This document shows, piece by piece, positions 34,793 to 43,714 of a DNA stretch of 64,000 nt. A program made the position numbers and the translations under genes. Positions within the stretch are counted from its first letter, which is position 1, and the number at the start of each line of letters is the position of its first letter. Location of the stretch: the NCBI GenBank assembly GCA_021733925.1, contig JAIPJY010000020.1, positions 1-64,000 of the forward strand. The letters run 5' to 3'. Below the pieces are notes generated by a model. That model was given only the letters and a program-made list of their open reading frames with translations. It searched no databases and was not told the DNA's origin. This DNA is from Prosthecobacter sp. Its GTDB lineage: Bacteria > Verrucomicrobiota > Verrucomicrobiia > Verrucomicrobiales > Verrucomicrobiaceae.

Positions 34793-36970
34793 ATGCCAGC
34801 CCCGCGAAACACCCCCAAATCCGAAGTCCTGCGCGGACTCGTGGACCGGGTTGTGTTTCACAATGAGGACAATGGCTACTGCATCCTCAAAATCGTTCCC
34901 GAAGGCCGGCGCGATGTCGTGAGCCTGATCGGCAAAGCGCCGCGAGTGGTCGCAGGTGAAGAATTCGAAGCCCGTGGCATCTGGGAGCCCAATCGCGACT
35001 TCGGCCCGCAGTTCAAAGCAGACGCGCTCAAGCTCCGACGCCCCGATTCGCTCGCAGGCATCGAGCGCTACCTCGGCAGCGGCTTGATCGAAGGCATCGG
35101 GCCAAAGTATGCCAAGCGCATGGTGGAGAAGTTCGGGCCGAAGGTCTTCGACATCATCGAGAACGAATCCAAGAAACTCGAAGACGTGGAAGGCGTGGGC
35201 AAAAAGCGTCGCGTGGAAATCCGCGAATCCTGGATCAAACAGAAATCGATCCACGGCATCATGCTCTTCCTGCATCAGCACGGCATCAGTTCCTCCCGTG
35301 CCCTGCGCATTTATAAAACCTACGGCGAAGAGTCGCAGGCGGTGCTGAAAGAAAACCCCTACCGTCTGGCGCAGGACATCCGAGGCATCGGCTTCAAAAC
35401 GGCGGACGATATTGCCTATCAGCTCGGCGTGGCCGAAGATGCCCCGGAGCGAATCAAGGCAGGCATTCTGCACGTGCTCGAAACCGCCGCCGGAAGCGGC
35501 CACTGCTGCGTCCCAGAAACCGAGGTGATCAAAAAAGCCATCGACCTTCTCGGTGTGGAGGCCTTGATCGCACCGCAGATCGACGCACTCATCACGAGTG
35601 ATCAACTCGAACGACACGAGACCTTTTTATACCTGCCCTACCTGCGCGCCGCAGAGCAAAGCATCGCTGCCAATATAAAATCACTCGCAGCTCTCCCCGC
35701 AGCCTATCCCGCCATTGAAGAAGACGCCGCGCTCGCCTGGGTGATGAAGAAGACCGGCAAGGAACTGGCCGACAGCCAGCAGCGCGCCGTGCGCGAAGCC
35801 CTGCGTCACCGCCTGCTCATCATCACCGGCGGCCCCGGCGTGGGCAAGACCACCATCCTGCGCAGCATCCTCCTCATTCTGCAAAGCAAGCAGATCAAAC
35901 TCGTGCTCGCCGCGCCTACCGGACGCGCCGCGAAGCGCCTCACCGAAAGCACCGGCCTTGAGGCCAAGACGCTGCACCGCCTGCTCGAATACCAGGGCGA
36001 AGGCCAGTGGGGCCGTCATCGCGGCAAGCCCCTCGCGGGTCATTTGTTCGTCGTTGATGAAGCCTCGATGATCGATGCACCGCTGATGGCGCAGTTCCTC
36101 TCCGCCCTGCCTGATGGCGCGCATCTGCTCATCGTGGGAGATGCCGATCAGCTCCCTTCCGTGGGGCCCGGCATGGTGCTGCATGATCTGATCGCCAGTG
36201 ACAAGGTGCCCTGCGTGAAGCTCACCGAGATCTTCCGTCAGGCCGCCAGCAGCCGCATCATCACCAGCGCACACGCGATCAATCGCGGTCAGGTTCCCGA
36301 TCTCAAACCCTCACGCAGTAGCGACTTCTTTTTCCTTCAGGAGAGTGAACCCGAAGAGATCAAGCACACCCTCGTCGAACTCGCTCACACCCGACTCGCC
36401 ACCAAATACGGCCTCGATCCCATCCGCGACATCCAGGTGCTCACGCCGATGAATCGCAACCTCCTCGGCACCATCTCCCTCAATCAATCCCTGCAGCTCG
36501 CCCTCAATCCCCCCAATGAACTCAAGTTCGAGATCGAGCGCTTCGGCGTCACCTTCCGCGTCGGTGACAAAGTCATCCAGACGCACAACAACTACGACAA
36601 GGAAGTCTTCAATGGCGACATCGGTCACATCGTCACCATCGATGCCGATCCCGTCAAAGTTCACGTCCGCTACGATGCCGACCGCCTCGTCGAATATGAA
36701 CCCGGAGAGCTTGATGAACTCCAGCTCGCCTACGCGCTCAGCATTCACAAAAGTCAGGGCAGCGAGTTCCCCTGCGTCATCATCCCCGTCAGCACGCAGC
36801 ACTACGTCCTGCTGGAGCGCAGCCTGATCTACACCGCCATCACACGGGCCAAGAAGCTCTGTGTTCTCGTCGGTGATGAGCGGGCTCTGTCACTCGCTGT
36901 GAGCAAGCAGGAAAGCCGCAAACGCTGGACGGGGCTGCGCCAATTATTGTGCTCGTCATCCGGCGGATGA
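34793..36970 (+). CDS. recD2: RecD2-type ATP-dependent DNA helicase
   Basis: 725 residues. The N-terminal region (about 1-180) holds the OB-like and helix-hairpin-helix parts typical of RecD2 (IERYLGSGLIEGIGPKYAKR, ENESKKLEDVEGVGKKRR). The superfamily 1B helicase core has Walker A GGPGVGKTT, motif II VVDEASMID, motif III IVGDADQLPSVGPG, and motifs V/VI (LSIHKSQGSEFP, TAITRAKK). RecD2 enzymes lack RecB and RecC partners and act as 5'-3' helicases in repair; no recBC is nearby. The next gene starts six bases after the stop. Confidence 0.93.
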   Translation: MPAPRNTPKSEVLRGLVDRVVFHNEDNGYCILKIVPEGRRDVVSLIGKAPRVVAGEEFEARGIWEPNRDFGPQFKADALKLRRPDSLAGIERYLGSGLIEGIGPKYAKRMVEKFGPKVFDIIENESKKLEDVEGVGKKRRVEIRESWIKQKSIHGIMLFLHQHGISSSRALRIYKTYGEESQAVLKENPYRLAQDIRGIGFKTADDIAYQLGVAEDAPERIKAGILHVLETAAGSGHCCVPETEVIKKAIDLLGVEALIAPQIDALITSDQLERHETFLYLPYLRAAEQSIAANIKSLAALPAAYPAIEEDAALAWVMKKTGKELADSQQRAVREALRHRLLIITGGPGVGKTTILRSILLILQSKQIKLVLAAPTGRAAKRLTESTGLEAKTLHRLLEYQGEGQWGRHRGKPLAGHLFVVDEASMIDAPLMAQFLSALPDGAHLLIVGDADQLPSVGPGMVLHDLIASDKVPCVKLTEIFRQAASSRIITSAHAINRGQVPDLKPSRSSDFFFLQESEPEEIKHTLVELAHTRLATKYGLDPIRDIQVLTPMNRNLLGTISLNQSLQLALNPPNELKFEIERFGVTFRVGDKVIQTHNNYDKEVFNGDIGHIVTIDADPVKVHVRYDADRLVEYEPGELDELQLAYALSIHKSQGSEFPCVIIPVSTQHYVLLERSLIYTAITRAKKLCVLVGDERALSLAVSKQESRKRWTGLRQLLCSSSGG

Positions 36971-36976
36971 TCGGAT

Positions 36977-38341
36977 ATGAATCCCCGCATGACGGATCAA
37001 GCTCAGCTTTCCACGGCCTGGTTGAGACAGGCGTGCCACACGCGTCGCAAGGTGAATGCCGGCTGGTGGCTCGCACGGGCGATGCCCCTTCTGGTGATGG
37101 CGGGAGTGCTCGGTTTTGTCGTGATTTTTGTGCTTCGTTCGCGCGGCATGGAGCTGGGATGGAGCCACGTCTGGCCATGGGTGGCGTCTGGCTTTGTGGC
37201 TTTGATGATCACAGCCTGGCTTCTCGCGCGGCGGCAGTTTGTTTCGTCGGCGCAGGCTTTGGTGCGATTGGAATCGGAGCTTCAACTGCACAATGCGCTG
37301 ACCACAGCCGCCGCAGGCCGTGGTGTCTGGCCAGCACTCGTTCCATCTGCTGACGACGGCTGGCGCTGGCGTTGGCAGACCTTGGGTGGGCCCATTGTCG
37401 CATTTGCTGGCAGTCTCGCCCTCGCGATCTTCCTGCCCGTGGCCCAGGATGCTGAAGCCAAAGGACCGACGGTGGAGCCCCAGGCCTGGGCCCAGATGGA
37501 AGACTGGCTGGAAAAGCTCAAGGAAGACCAGATCGTCACCGAGGAGGAAAAAGACGAACAGCTCGCGAAAATCGCGGAGTTGCGGGATCAGCCACCCGAA
37601 AAATGGTTCAGCCATGAAAGCCTCAATGCAGGGGACACACTCAAAGAGCAGCTCCAGCGCGACATCAAACAACTGGCTCAAAATCTCTCCACGGCGGAGC
37701 GCAGCCTCAGTGCACTGAAAAATTACGCCGACCAGCTTTCGGTGGAGGCCAAGGAGCAGCTGCTCAAAGACTTCGATCAAGCGCTCGCAGACATGAAGTC
37801 GAGCTCCTTGGAGCTTGATCCTGAGCTGTTGAAGTCGATTGCGGGCCTTGACCCAAAAAATCTGAAGAGCCTTTCCAAGGAGCAGATGAAAGAGCTGGGT
37901 GACTCAATGAAAAAGAAAGCGGGTGCCTGCAACGGCATGTGCAAAAACCCCGGGTTTCTCGGCGATGGCGAAGGCGAGGACGATGCACTGGCTGAGGCCT
38001 TGGGCCTGCTGAAAAAACAAGGCCAGGGCATGGGCGGAGAGGGCGAGGGCCCCGGCAATGGCGGCGTCACACGCGGCCCCGGCACAGCACCTTTGACACT
38101 CTCCGATGAAGAGAATGATTTTGGCACGAAGAAAAACGAGGCGGTGTCGAACACCGACATGTCACGCGCCCAAGTGGGCAACATGCTGGCACTGCAGGAC
38201 GGCAAACACGAAGTGGACAAGAGCATCAAAGGCCCCCAGGCCGCCGGAGCGATTCAAAACGCCGGACAGGGCGGCGAGCAGGTCTGGCGTGAGTCTTTGA
38301 CACCCGAGGAGAAGGCCGTGCTGAAGCGAGTGTTTAAGTGA
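36977..38341 (+). CDS. Membrane-anchored coiled-coil protein, first gene of the MoxR/VWA cluster
   Basis: 454 residues. There are two N-terminal hydrophobic helices (MPLLVMAGVLGFVVIFVL, PWVASGFVALMITAWLL) and a third near 135-150 (IVAFAGSLALAIFLPVA). A long charged helical region follows (170-320, KLKEDQIVTEEEKDEQLAKI and similar). The C-terminus is low-complexity, with a Gly-rich stretch (GQGMGGEGEGPGNGGVTRGP). No catalytic motif is visible. Comparable genes precede MoxR genes in planctomycete and verrucomicrobial clusters as far as I know the pattern. Its end overlaps the convergent restriction gene by eight bases, which marks the insertion point of the R-M system. Confidence 0.7.
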   Translation: MNPRMTDQAQLSTAWLRQACHTRRKVNAGWWLARAMPLLVMAGVLGFVVIFVLRSRGMELGWSHVWPWVASGFVALMITAWLLARRQFVSSAQALVRLESELQLHNALTTAAAGRGVWPALVPSADDGWRWRWQTLGGPIVAFAGSLALAIFLPVAQDAEAKGPTVEPQAWAQMEDWLEKLKEDQIVTEEEKDEQLAKIAELRDQPPEKWFSHESLNAGDTLKEQLQRDIKQLAQNLSTAERSLSALKNYADQLSVEAKEQLLKDFDQALADMKSSSLELDPELLKSIAGLDPKNLKSLSKEQMKELGDSMKKKAGACNGMCKNPGFLGDGEGEDDALAEALGLLKKQGQGMGGEGEGPGNGGVTRGPGTAPLTLSDEENDFGTKKNEAVSNTDMSRAQVGNMLALQDGKHEVDKSIKGPQAAGAIQNAGQGGEQVWRESLTPEEKAVLKRVFK

Positions 38342-39260
38342 CAACTGTTGTTGGTGATGGAATGGGGATCATGAGAGGTGGCTCGCGATGTTTCTCTACG
38401 ATCTGAGTCAGATCCCCAAAACTAGTCAGCAGACTGCCCAAAGAGACCACTGGCACAGGTGGAAAAACCATTGAAAGAGGCGCATAAGCGGCTGGCATAT
38501 CCAGATATGCAATTCGCCACATTTGTGCGATGTGCATCTGGTAAAGACGCCATTGTTTGGGCAGGCATATTTCCGTCACTTCATTTGACTTGGAGTCTGT
38601 TTTTGTCTCTGCGAGCACCAAAGGAAGTCCAAGAAAACGTCCTGTTCCATACACACCATCAAGCACTCTTTGGTGAGCCCAAACTTGAATAACTCTTTCA
38701 CGTGTGGATGTTTTGACAGGCACGTGAAATTTTGGCTTTTCTGCACCCAAATCGAAGATGAGATCGGTGGGTAGGCTTGTTTCCAGGCCCAGATTCAAAA
38801 CTGAAAGTGAGGTCTGAGGGGGGACGTCCAAAACTGCACGCATTATAGCGGCACAAAGATACTCGAAAAATGTTCCAGGAGTTTTCTGATCGTTATCCTT
38901 CAATATGTCTATGCATGCACAGAAAGCTATCGCCGCACTATAAACGGAGGAAGTGATATCATCTGCCGTCATCGAGCTGCGATCATTTTGGAGAATTAGC
39001 GTCAGTTGTTCAACAACTCTGTCAGCGTCCTCAGAAAAAAGCGCATGATTGATTGCGCGAGAACGACGCCCATTCTTGGAAAGAGCAAAATAAGTTTTCC
39101 CATTCACTCGTGAGACAAGATCGATTTTTTCCATGCGGGCTACGGAATGCACCGATTCCTTTACCAGTTTCAAAAGCAGGTCGTGAGTTGCAGCGCCGTG
39201 ATCGCTTCGGCAGCTATGCTTTTTTAGTTGCTCATAAAAGGCAAGGGTTTCAGCGCTCAT
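38334..39260 (-). CDS. Putative type II restriction endonuclease
   Basis: 308 residues from ATG 39260; a TTG start at 39278 is possible. It sits behind a controller gene and opposite a C5-methyltransferase, the standard order for a type II restriction enzyme. A likely catalytic region is PTDLIFDLGAEKPKFHVPVK followed by TSTRERVIQVWAHQRVLDG. It resembles the K-T-(T/S)-x-(R/K)-(E/D)-R segment of EcoRII-like PD-(D/E)XK nucleases, although the acidic residue before the Lys is not canonical. No known recognition specificity can be read. GC content is low compared with the genome. Confidence 0.65.
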   Translation of the reverse strand: MSAETLAFYEQLKKHSCRSDHGAATHDLLLKLVKESVHSVARMEKIDLVSRVNGKTYFALSKNGRRSRAINHALFSEDADRVVEQLTLILQNDRSSMTADDITSSVYSAAIAFCACIDILKDNDQKTPGTFFEYLCAAIMRAVLDVPPQTSLSVLNLGLETSLPTDLIFDLGAEKPKFHVPVKTSTRERVIQVWAHQRVLDGVYGTGRFLGLPLVLAETKTDSKSNEVTEICLPKQWRLYQMHIAQMWRIAYLDMPAAYAPLSMVFPPVPVVSLGSLLTSFGDLTQIVEKHREPPLMIPIPSPTTVVT

Positions 39261-39492
39261 GGGAGGAGGCCTTGGCAAGAATTTTAGGTAGATCGGCTTT
39301 CAGCGCTGTGCTTATGAGCAACAAAGTAAGGAGCGTTGGGCTTCGCTCTCCGCGCTCGATCAAACCTACAGTTTTTGGATCAAGGCCTGCTCGAAGAGCC
39401 AGCTGACGTTTAGAAACCCCCAGAGATTCTCGATGCAATTCGAGGGCTCTTATGGCTCTTGCGACGGTTTCCTCTGCCTCAGACGGTGTCAT
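39250..39492 (-). CDS. XRE-family controller protein of the R-M system
   Basis: 80 residues with a lambda-repressor-like helix-turn-helix: SKRQLALRAGLDPKTVGLIE, then RGERSPTLLTLLLISTALK. The size and position are those of R-M controller (C) proteins, which bind operator boxes to delay and limit restriction enzyme expression. Its end overlaps the restriction gene start. The perfect palindrome with a GACTATAGTC centre lies 25 bp upstream of its start. Confidence 0.8.
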   Translation of the reverse strand: MTPSEAEETVARAIRALELHRESLGVSKRQLALRAGLDPKTVGLIERGERSPTLLTLLLISTALKADLPKILAKASSHER

Positions 39493-39516
39493 AGTCGGAT
39501 ACTAGCTTAGGAAGCC

Positions 39517-39556
39517 CAACCTCCGCATGTGGACTATAGTCCACATGCGGAGGTTG
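39517..39556. promoter_or_regulatory. 40-bp perfect palindrome, likely operator (C-box) of the R-M system
   Basis: The left arm is CAACCTCCGCATGTGGACTA and the right arm is its exact reverse complement, with no spacer. The centre reads GTGGACTATAGTCCAC. Known controller-protein boxes contain GACT-N-AGTC half sites, so the centre fits. It lies between the divergent controller and methyltransferase genes and overlaps the -35 box of the latter. Confidence 0.8.
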
Positions 39557-39581
39557 ACAGAACGTCCGCATTCGATATCCT
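39554..39581 (+). promoter_or_regulatory. Promoter of the methyltransferase gene
   Basis: TTGACA at 39554-39559 and TATCCT at 39576-39581 are 16 bp apart, close to a sigma-70-type promoter. The -35 overlaps the right end of the palindrome, so a bound controller would block it. The transcript would have almost no leader, as the start codon is at 39591. Confidence 0.5.
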
Positions 39582-39590
39582 CTTCAAGGC

Positions 39591-40766
39591 ATGAAACACG
39601 GCACATCACCCACCGTAAAATACAACTTTATCGAATCCTTTTGTGGGGCTGGTGGAATGTCTTTGGGATTGGCAAATGCGGGATTCAAACCTCTAATGGC
39701 GTTTGATCTTGATCGAGCGGCTATTCAAACCTATTGCGCAAACTTGGGGCCTCATGGGAGGGTGGCTGATGCCAGACAAGTTTTAGGCGCAGATATTCTT
39801 AGAGATTCAGGCATTCGGAGAGGTGAGCTGGCATTGTTTGCTGGCGGTCCTCCATGTCAGGGATTCTCAAAACAGCACCGTGGTGCTCATCTAGGAGACA
39901 GCAGAAACGATTTGGTTGTCGAGTATATCAGACTGGTGGACGAACTGCGTCCGAGATTTTTTCTTTTCGAAAATGTAGCCATATTCGGTCAAAAAAGAGG
40001 CAAGGCTTATGTTAAGCAAATGCATGATGACTTGTGCGAGTACGAGATCAATTTCCGGCTTGTCAATTCCGCAGATTTTGGCCTGGCACAAACGCGAGAG
40101 CGATACCTGATAGTCGGACGGCGGCGTGATCAGAACGCAGGCTTCGATTTTCCAGATCGAATTTGCCGTCAAGTGACAGTGGGTGACGTGTTGAAAGGAC
40201 TTCCTGAACCCCCAGATGATTTCACCGATCATCCTCGGTTTCCAAACCACCAGCGTGCTCGTGTAACCACTCTAAATATCGAACGGTTCTCGCACGTGCC
40301 GCAAGGTGGCGGATGGCAGGACATTCCTTATGAGTTAAGGCTTCCTTGTCATCAGCGCGTGGATACAACCTCTGGCGGTTGGCCTGATGTCTATGGTCGA
40401 CTTGAATGGAGCGGTCAGTGTCCTACTATTACAGGTGGCTTCGACAGTTTTACTCGTGGACGCTACGGGCATCCGATCGCTAACAGGCCGCTGACACCAC
40501 GAGAGGCTGCGCGATTGCAAGGCTTCCCTGATCGTTTCAAATTTTGTGGAACACGGGGAGATATTCGAAGCCAAATTGGCAATGCCGTGCCACCTCCACT
40601 TGCTGAAATGGTGGGAATTAATATTCACGAAGCGTTGCTTGCTGCCGATGGTTTTTTGACCAATTCCACACCAGCCAATACATTACTTGAGGAGCCTGGA
40701 GCGTATCAAATTGACCAGCCACGCAAGGTTCGCCGCCGTCCTGCTGCGCGCGCCAAAGCTGGCTGA
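39591..40766 (+). CDS. DNA (cytosine-5)-methyltransferase
   Basis: 391 residues with the conserved C5-methyltransferase motifs in order: I FIESFCGAGGMSLGLANAGF (SAM binding), IV FAGGPPCQGFS (catalytic Cys), VI FFLFENV, VIII QTRERYLIVG, IX region LTPREAARLQGFPDRF and X SQIGNAVPPPLAEM. The target recognition region is short (about 200-280). It protects the host at the sites cut by the divergent restriction enzyme. AT-rich codon use differs from the flanking MoxR cluster, which marks it as acquired. Confidence 0.95.
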   Translation: MKHGTSPTVKYNFIESFCGAGGMSLGLANAGFKPLMAFDLDRAAIQTYCANLGPHGRVADARQVLGADILRDSGIRRGELALFAGGPPCQGFSKQHRGAHLGDSRNDLVVEYIRLVDELRPRFFLFENVAIFGQKRGKAYVKQMHDDLCEYEINFRLVNSADFGLAQTRERYLIVGRRRDQNAGFDFPDRICRQVTVGDVLKGLPEPPDDFTDHPRFPNHQRARVTTLNIERFSHVPQGGGWQDIPYELRLPCHQRVDTTSGGWPDVYGRLEWSGQCPTITGGFDSFTRGRYGHPIANRPLTPREAARLQGFPDRFKFCGTRGDIRSQIGNAVPPPLAEMVGINIHEALLAADGFLTNSTPANTLLEEPGAYQIDQPRKVRRRPAARAKAG

Positions 40767-40887
40767 TAATCGCGTTTTCCGCTGAGCATTCGCTTTCGCA
40801 TCTGCACTCGGAGCGCATTTGTGAAATGTGTGTGAAGTTCCCTTTTCATCTCGACTTCATGCCTTGGTTCTTGTTTTAGTCGGATGA

Positions 40888-41904
40888 ATGAACGACGCCT
40901 ACGCTTCAGACTCAGAAATTCAGTCAGCATCCCTACCCGTCGATGCCCTGCGACGAACCTTGAACGAGGTGCTGTTTGGCCAGAGTGAACTCATCGAGCT
41001 GGTGCTCTGCGGCGTCATCGCACGCGGTCACGTGTTGCTCGAAGGTTTGCCAGGTCTGGGAAAGACCGAGCTGGTGAAAGGACTCTCCAAAGCCCTCAAT
41101 CTCACCACACGTCGTGTACAGTTCACGCCCGACCTGCTTCCCGGCGACATCACAGGAAACCCGGTGCTGCAGGAGGTGGATGGCAAACGCGAGTTCGTCT
41201 TTCAACCGGGGCCGGTCTTCACCAACCTGCTGCTGGCAGATGAAATCAACCGTGCCTCCCCCAAGACACAGTCTGCACTGCTCGAAGCCATGCAGGAGCG
41301 TCGCGTGACGGTGCTCGGCCAGACGCACACACTGCCAGATCCGTTTTTTGTGCTCGCCACGCAGAACCCCATCGAACTCGAAGGCACCTATCCGCTGCCA
41401 GAGGCACAGGTGGACCGCTTTTTGTTCAAGCTGGAGGTGCTGCGCAATTCCGCCGCGACGCTCGCAAAGATCGTCACCCAGCGCGAACTCGGCGTGGAGC
41501 CGCAGGTGGCCTCGGTGGTCACCCGCGAGGCGTTTGCGCAGATCCAGACGACCGCACGGCGGATCTTCCTGCCCGAGATCGTAGCGGACTACATCGCGCG
41601 CATCGTCGATGCCACCCATCCAGGGCAGTCGCTGGCGGCGCAGGGCGTGCGCTTCGGTGCCAGCCCGCGTGCTGCGCTCAGTCTGGCGGCAGCGTCCAAA
41701 GCGCGCGCGCTGATGCATGGTCGGCCAAACGCAAGCTTTGAAGACGTGCAGGCCCTGGCGCTGCCCGTGCTCAATCATCGTGTGCTGCTGGACTACACCG
41801 CGCGCATGGATGGCAAAACAAGTGCCGGCGTGGTGCGTGCCATTCTAGCGGAAGTGCCGGTGCAAAATCTCACCACACCACGCACGCTGAAGGAGGCCGC
41901 ATGA
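40888..41904 (+). CDS. MoxR-family AAA+ ATPase
   Basis: 338 residues. It has NEVLFGQSELIELVLCGVIA, Walker A LEGLPGLGKTELVKG, Walker B LLADEINRASPKTQSALLEA with sensor MQERRV, and FFVLATQNPIELEGTYPLPE, the MoxR signature. A C-terminal lid domain follows. MoxR ATPases act with VWA-domain proteins as chaperones that activate or assemble target complexes. Here the VWA partners are encoded downstream (47745-53106). It overlaps the next gene by ATGA. The 121-bp gap upstream follows the R-M insertion, so it may carry its own promoter. Confidence 0.95.
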   Translation: MNDAYASDSEIQSASLPVDALRRTLNEVLFGQSELIELVLCGVIARGHVLLEGLPGLGKTELVKGLSKALNLTTRRVQFTPDLLPGDITGNPVLQEVDGKREFVFQPGPVFTNLLLADEINRASPKTQSALLEAMQERRVTVLGQTHTLPDPFFVLATQNPIELEGTYPLPEAQVDRFLFKLEVLRNSAATLAKIVTQRELGVEPQVASVVTREAFAQIQTTARRIFLPEIVADYIARIVDATHPGQSLAAQGVRFGASPRAALSLAAASKARALMHGRPNASFEDVQALALPVLNHRVLLDYTARMDGKTSAGVVRAILAEVPVQNLTTPRTLKEAA

Positions 41905-43694
41905 AGTCCTTTCACCGCCTGCTGCTCGGTATGCTGCTGCTGGGTGCAACGGCGGCGCATGCGCAGAAAAACATCGCCAATGAAGAGCTCGACCCGCTCT
42001 CAGGTACTCGCGTGCAGGTTCGCAGCGTGTTTGATCCTCTGCCTCCTTCGGGATATGCACCGATGCGCATCGTGGCGACGAACGGCACGGCCCGGAATGC
42101 ACGCTGGGGTTTTGACTTTCATTCTCAGACCCAGCACTACCGGCAAAACGCGCACCGCAGCAGCTTTGCGCTCGATGTCCCCGCGCGCTCCACCCAGTCG
42201 GCATTGTTCATGGTGCCGGTGGCCGTGGACTACGGGGATAGAAGCGTGAGCGTTTCCAGCCATGTGCTGCGCGTGGATTTCTCAGGCACGGGTTTCGATG
42301 TGGGGTCAAAATACGAGCATGAAAACCGCGTCACCGGTCGCACGGCTCTCGCCCTGAGCGAGACACTGGCCGAGTTCAGCATCACCCAGCTGAACAAGGA
42401 GATGGAGTCGAGGCTTCGCTCCAGCGGCGGCGGCTACTACGGCGGCCCCGTGACTTTTGGCAGCCGCTTTGACGTGTCGGATCTCCCGGACTCCTGGTTG
42501 GGCTACAGTGGTTTTGACATCATTCTCCTCAGCAGCATCGACTGCCAGAAGCTGAAGCCAGGCGTGAAGCGCGCGCTGCTGGAGTGGGTGCGGCTGGGCG
42601 GTACGCTGCATGTCTATCTCTCGCCGGGTGCCATGGCTTCATCGCTGGGGCTGCCCGAGGTGACTGATGCAGGTTCAAAGGCGGTCTCGCTGGGAAAAAT
42701 CGCGGTCTTTGGCTGGGATGGCAAGACTCTGCCCGCAAGAGAGACCATCAACCGCTACTGGGGTGAGAAAGCGCGTATGGAAAGTCTCAGGTCTGACCAT
42801 GCCACGTCGGGCTCATGGCCGCTGCTGTCTCTGCTGGGCACGCGCAGCTTTGCCTCATGGCAGGTCATTGTGTTCCTCGTCGTCTTCGGCCTGCTGGTGG
42901 GTCCGGTGAATCTCTTCGTGCTGGCTCCTGCGGGCAGGCGGCACAAGCTCTTCGTCACCACACCGCTGCTTTCCATCGGCGCCAGCCTCGTCATGGTGGT
43001 GCTCATCCTTCTCCAGGACGGCACCGGCGGCAGCGGCAGGCGTTTTGTTGCCATTGATTTGGAGCCGGATGAAGCGGCAGCCTACGTGACGCAGGAGCAG
43101 GTCTCCCGCACGGGCGTGCTTCTCGGCGCGGCTTTTGAGGTGAAGCAGCCCGTGCTCATCGAGCCCCTCACCATGCCAGACACACCCTGGGCAAAACTGA
43201 AAAACACCAACAACGTGCAGCCCGTGGACCTGACGCAGAGTGGACGCGAACGCCGCGGAAATTTCTTCCAAAGCCGTGCGGAGCAGGGGCAGGTGCTGCG
43301 CGCCGCCGTCTCCACTCGCGCACGTCTTGAGCTCAAGGCCGGTGCCGCGCCCGATGCCGCCCCGACTTTAATTTCGGCACTCGGCTTCACCGTGGATGAG
43401 TTGTTTTATACAGATTCCTCGGGCGCTCACTGGCGTCTGGAAAAACCACTGAGCACGGGCCAGAGCGCGATGCTGGTCAAAACAGATGACAGCGCTCACC
43501 GGCTGGGGCGCGAGGCAGCCATGCAGCCTGCGGTGCAATCCTTGCGTGACCAGCTCGCCGTGGTCGGCAAGGACCGGCGCTCCTTCTTCATCGCGAAGGC
43601 CCGGCAGGCACCAGATTTCACGCTCGACACCCTGTCCTCCATCCGCTGGGAGGACGATCGGATTATTGTCTTCGGCCCGGTCACACAGCCCTGA
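41901..43694 (+). CDS. Membrane protein of the MoxR/VWA-ABC cluster
   Basis: 597 residues with a signal peptide (MKSFHRLLLGMLLLGATAAH). An extracytoplasmic N-terminal part of about 290 residues contains a region resembling a Rossmann/GATase-like fold (LGYSGFDIILLSSIDCQKLK, then GGTLHVYLSPG). Two transmembrane helices follow (VIVFLVVFGLLVGPVNLFVL and LLSIGASLVMVVLILL), then a second soluble domain. GldG-like and DUF4350-like proteins near ABC-2 systems have a similar plan, but homology is not established. Translation is coupled to moxR. Confidence 0.7.
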   Translation: MKSFHRLLLGMLLLGATAAHAQKNIANEELDPLSGTRVQVRSVFDPLPPSGYAPMRIVATNGTARNARWGFDFHSQTQHYRQNAHRSSFALDVPARSTQSALFMVPVAVDYGDRSVSVSSHVLRVDFSGTGFDVGSKYEHENRVTGRTALALSETLAEFSITQLNKEMESRLRSSGGGYYGGPVTFGSRFDVSDLPDSWLGYSGFDIILLSSIDCQKLKPGVKRALLEWVRLGGTLHVYLSPGAMASSLGLPEVTDAGSKAVSLGKIAVFGWDGKTLPARETINRYWGEKARMESLRSDHATSGSWPLLSLLGTRSFASWQVIVFLVVFGLLVGPVNLFVLAPAGRRHKLFVTTPLLSIGASLVMVVLILLQDGTGGSGRRFVAIDLEPDEAAAYVTQEQVSRTGVLLGAAFEVKQPVLIEPLTMPDTPWAKLKNTNNVQPVDLTQSGRERRGNFFQSRAEQGQVLRAAVSTRARLELKAGAAPDAAPTLISALGFTVDELFYTDSSGAHWRLEKPLSTGQSAMLVKTDDSAHRLGREAAMQPAVQSLRDQLAVVGKDRRSFFIAKARQAPDFTLDTLSSIRWEDDRIIVFGPVTQP

Positions 43695-43714
43695 ACTCCG
43701 CCTCTTCGATCTTC

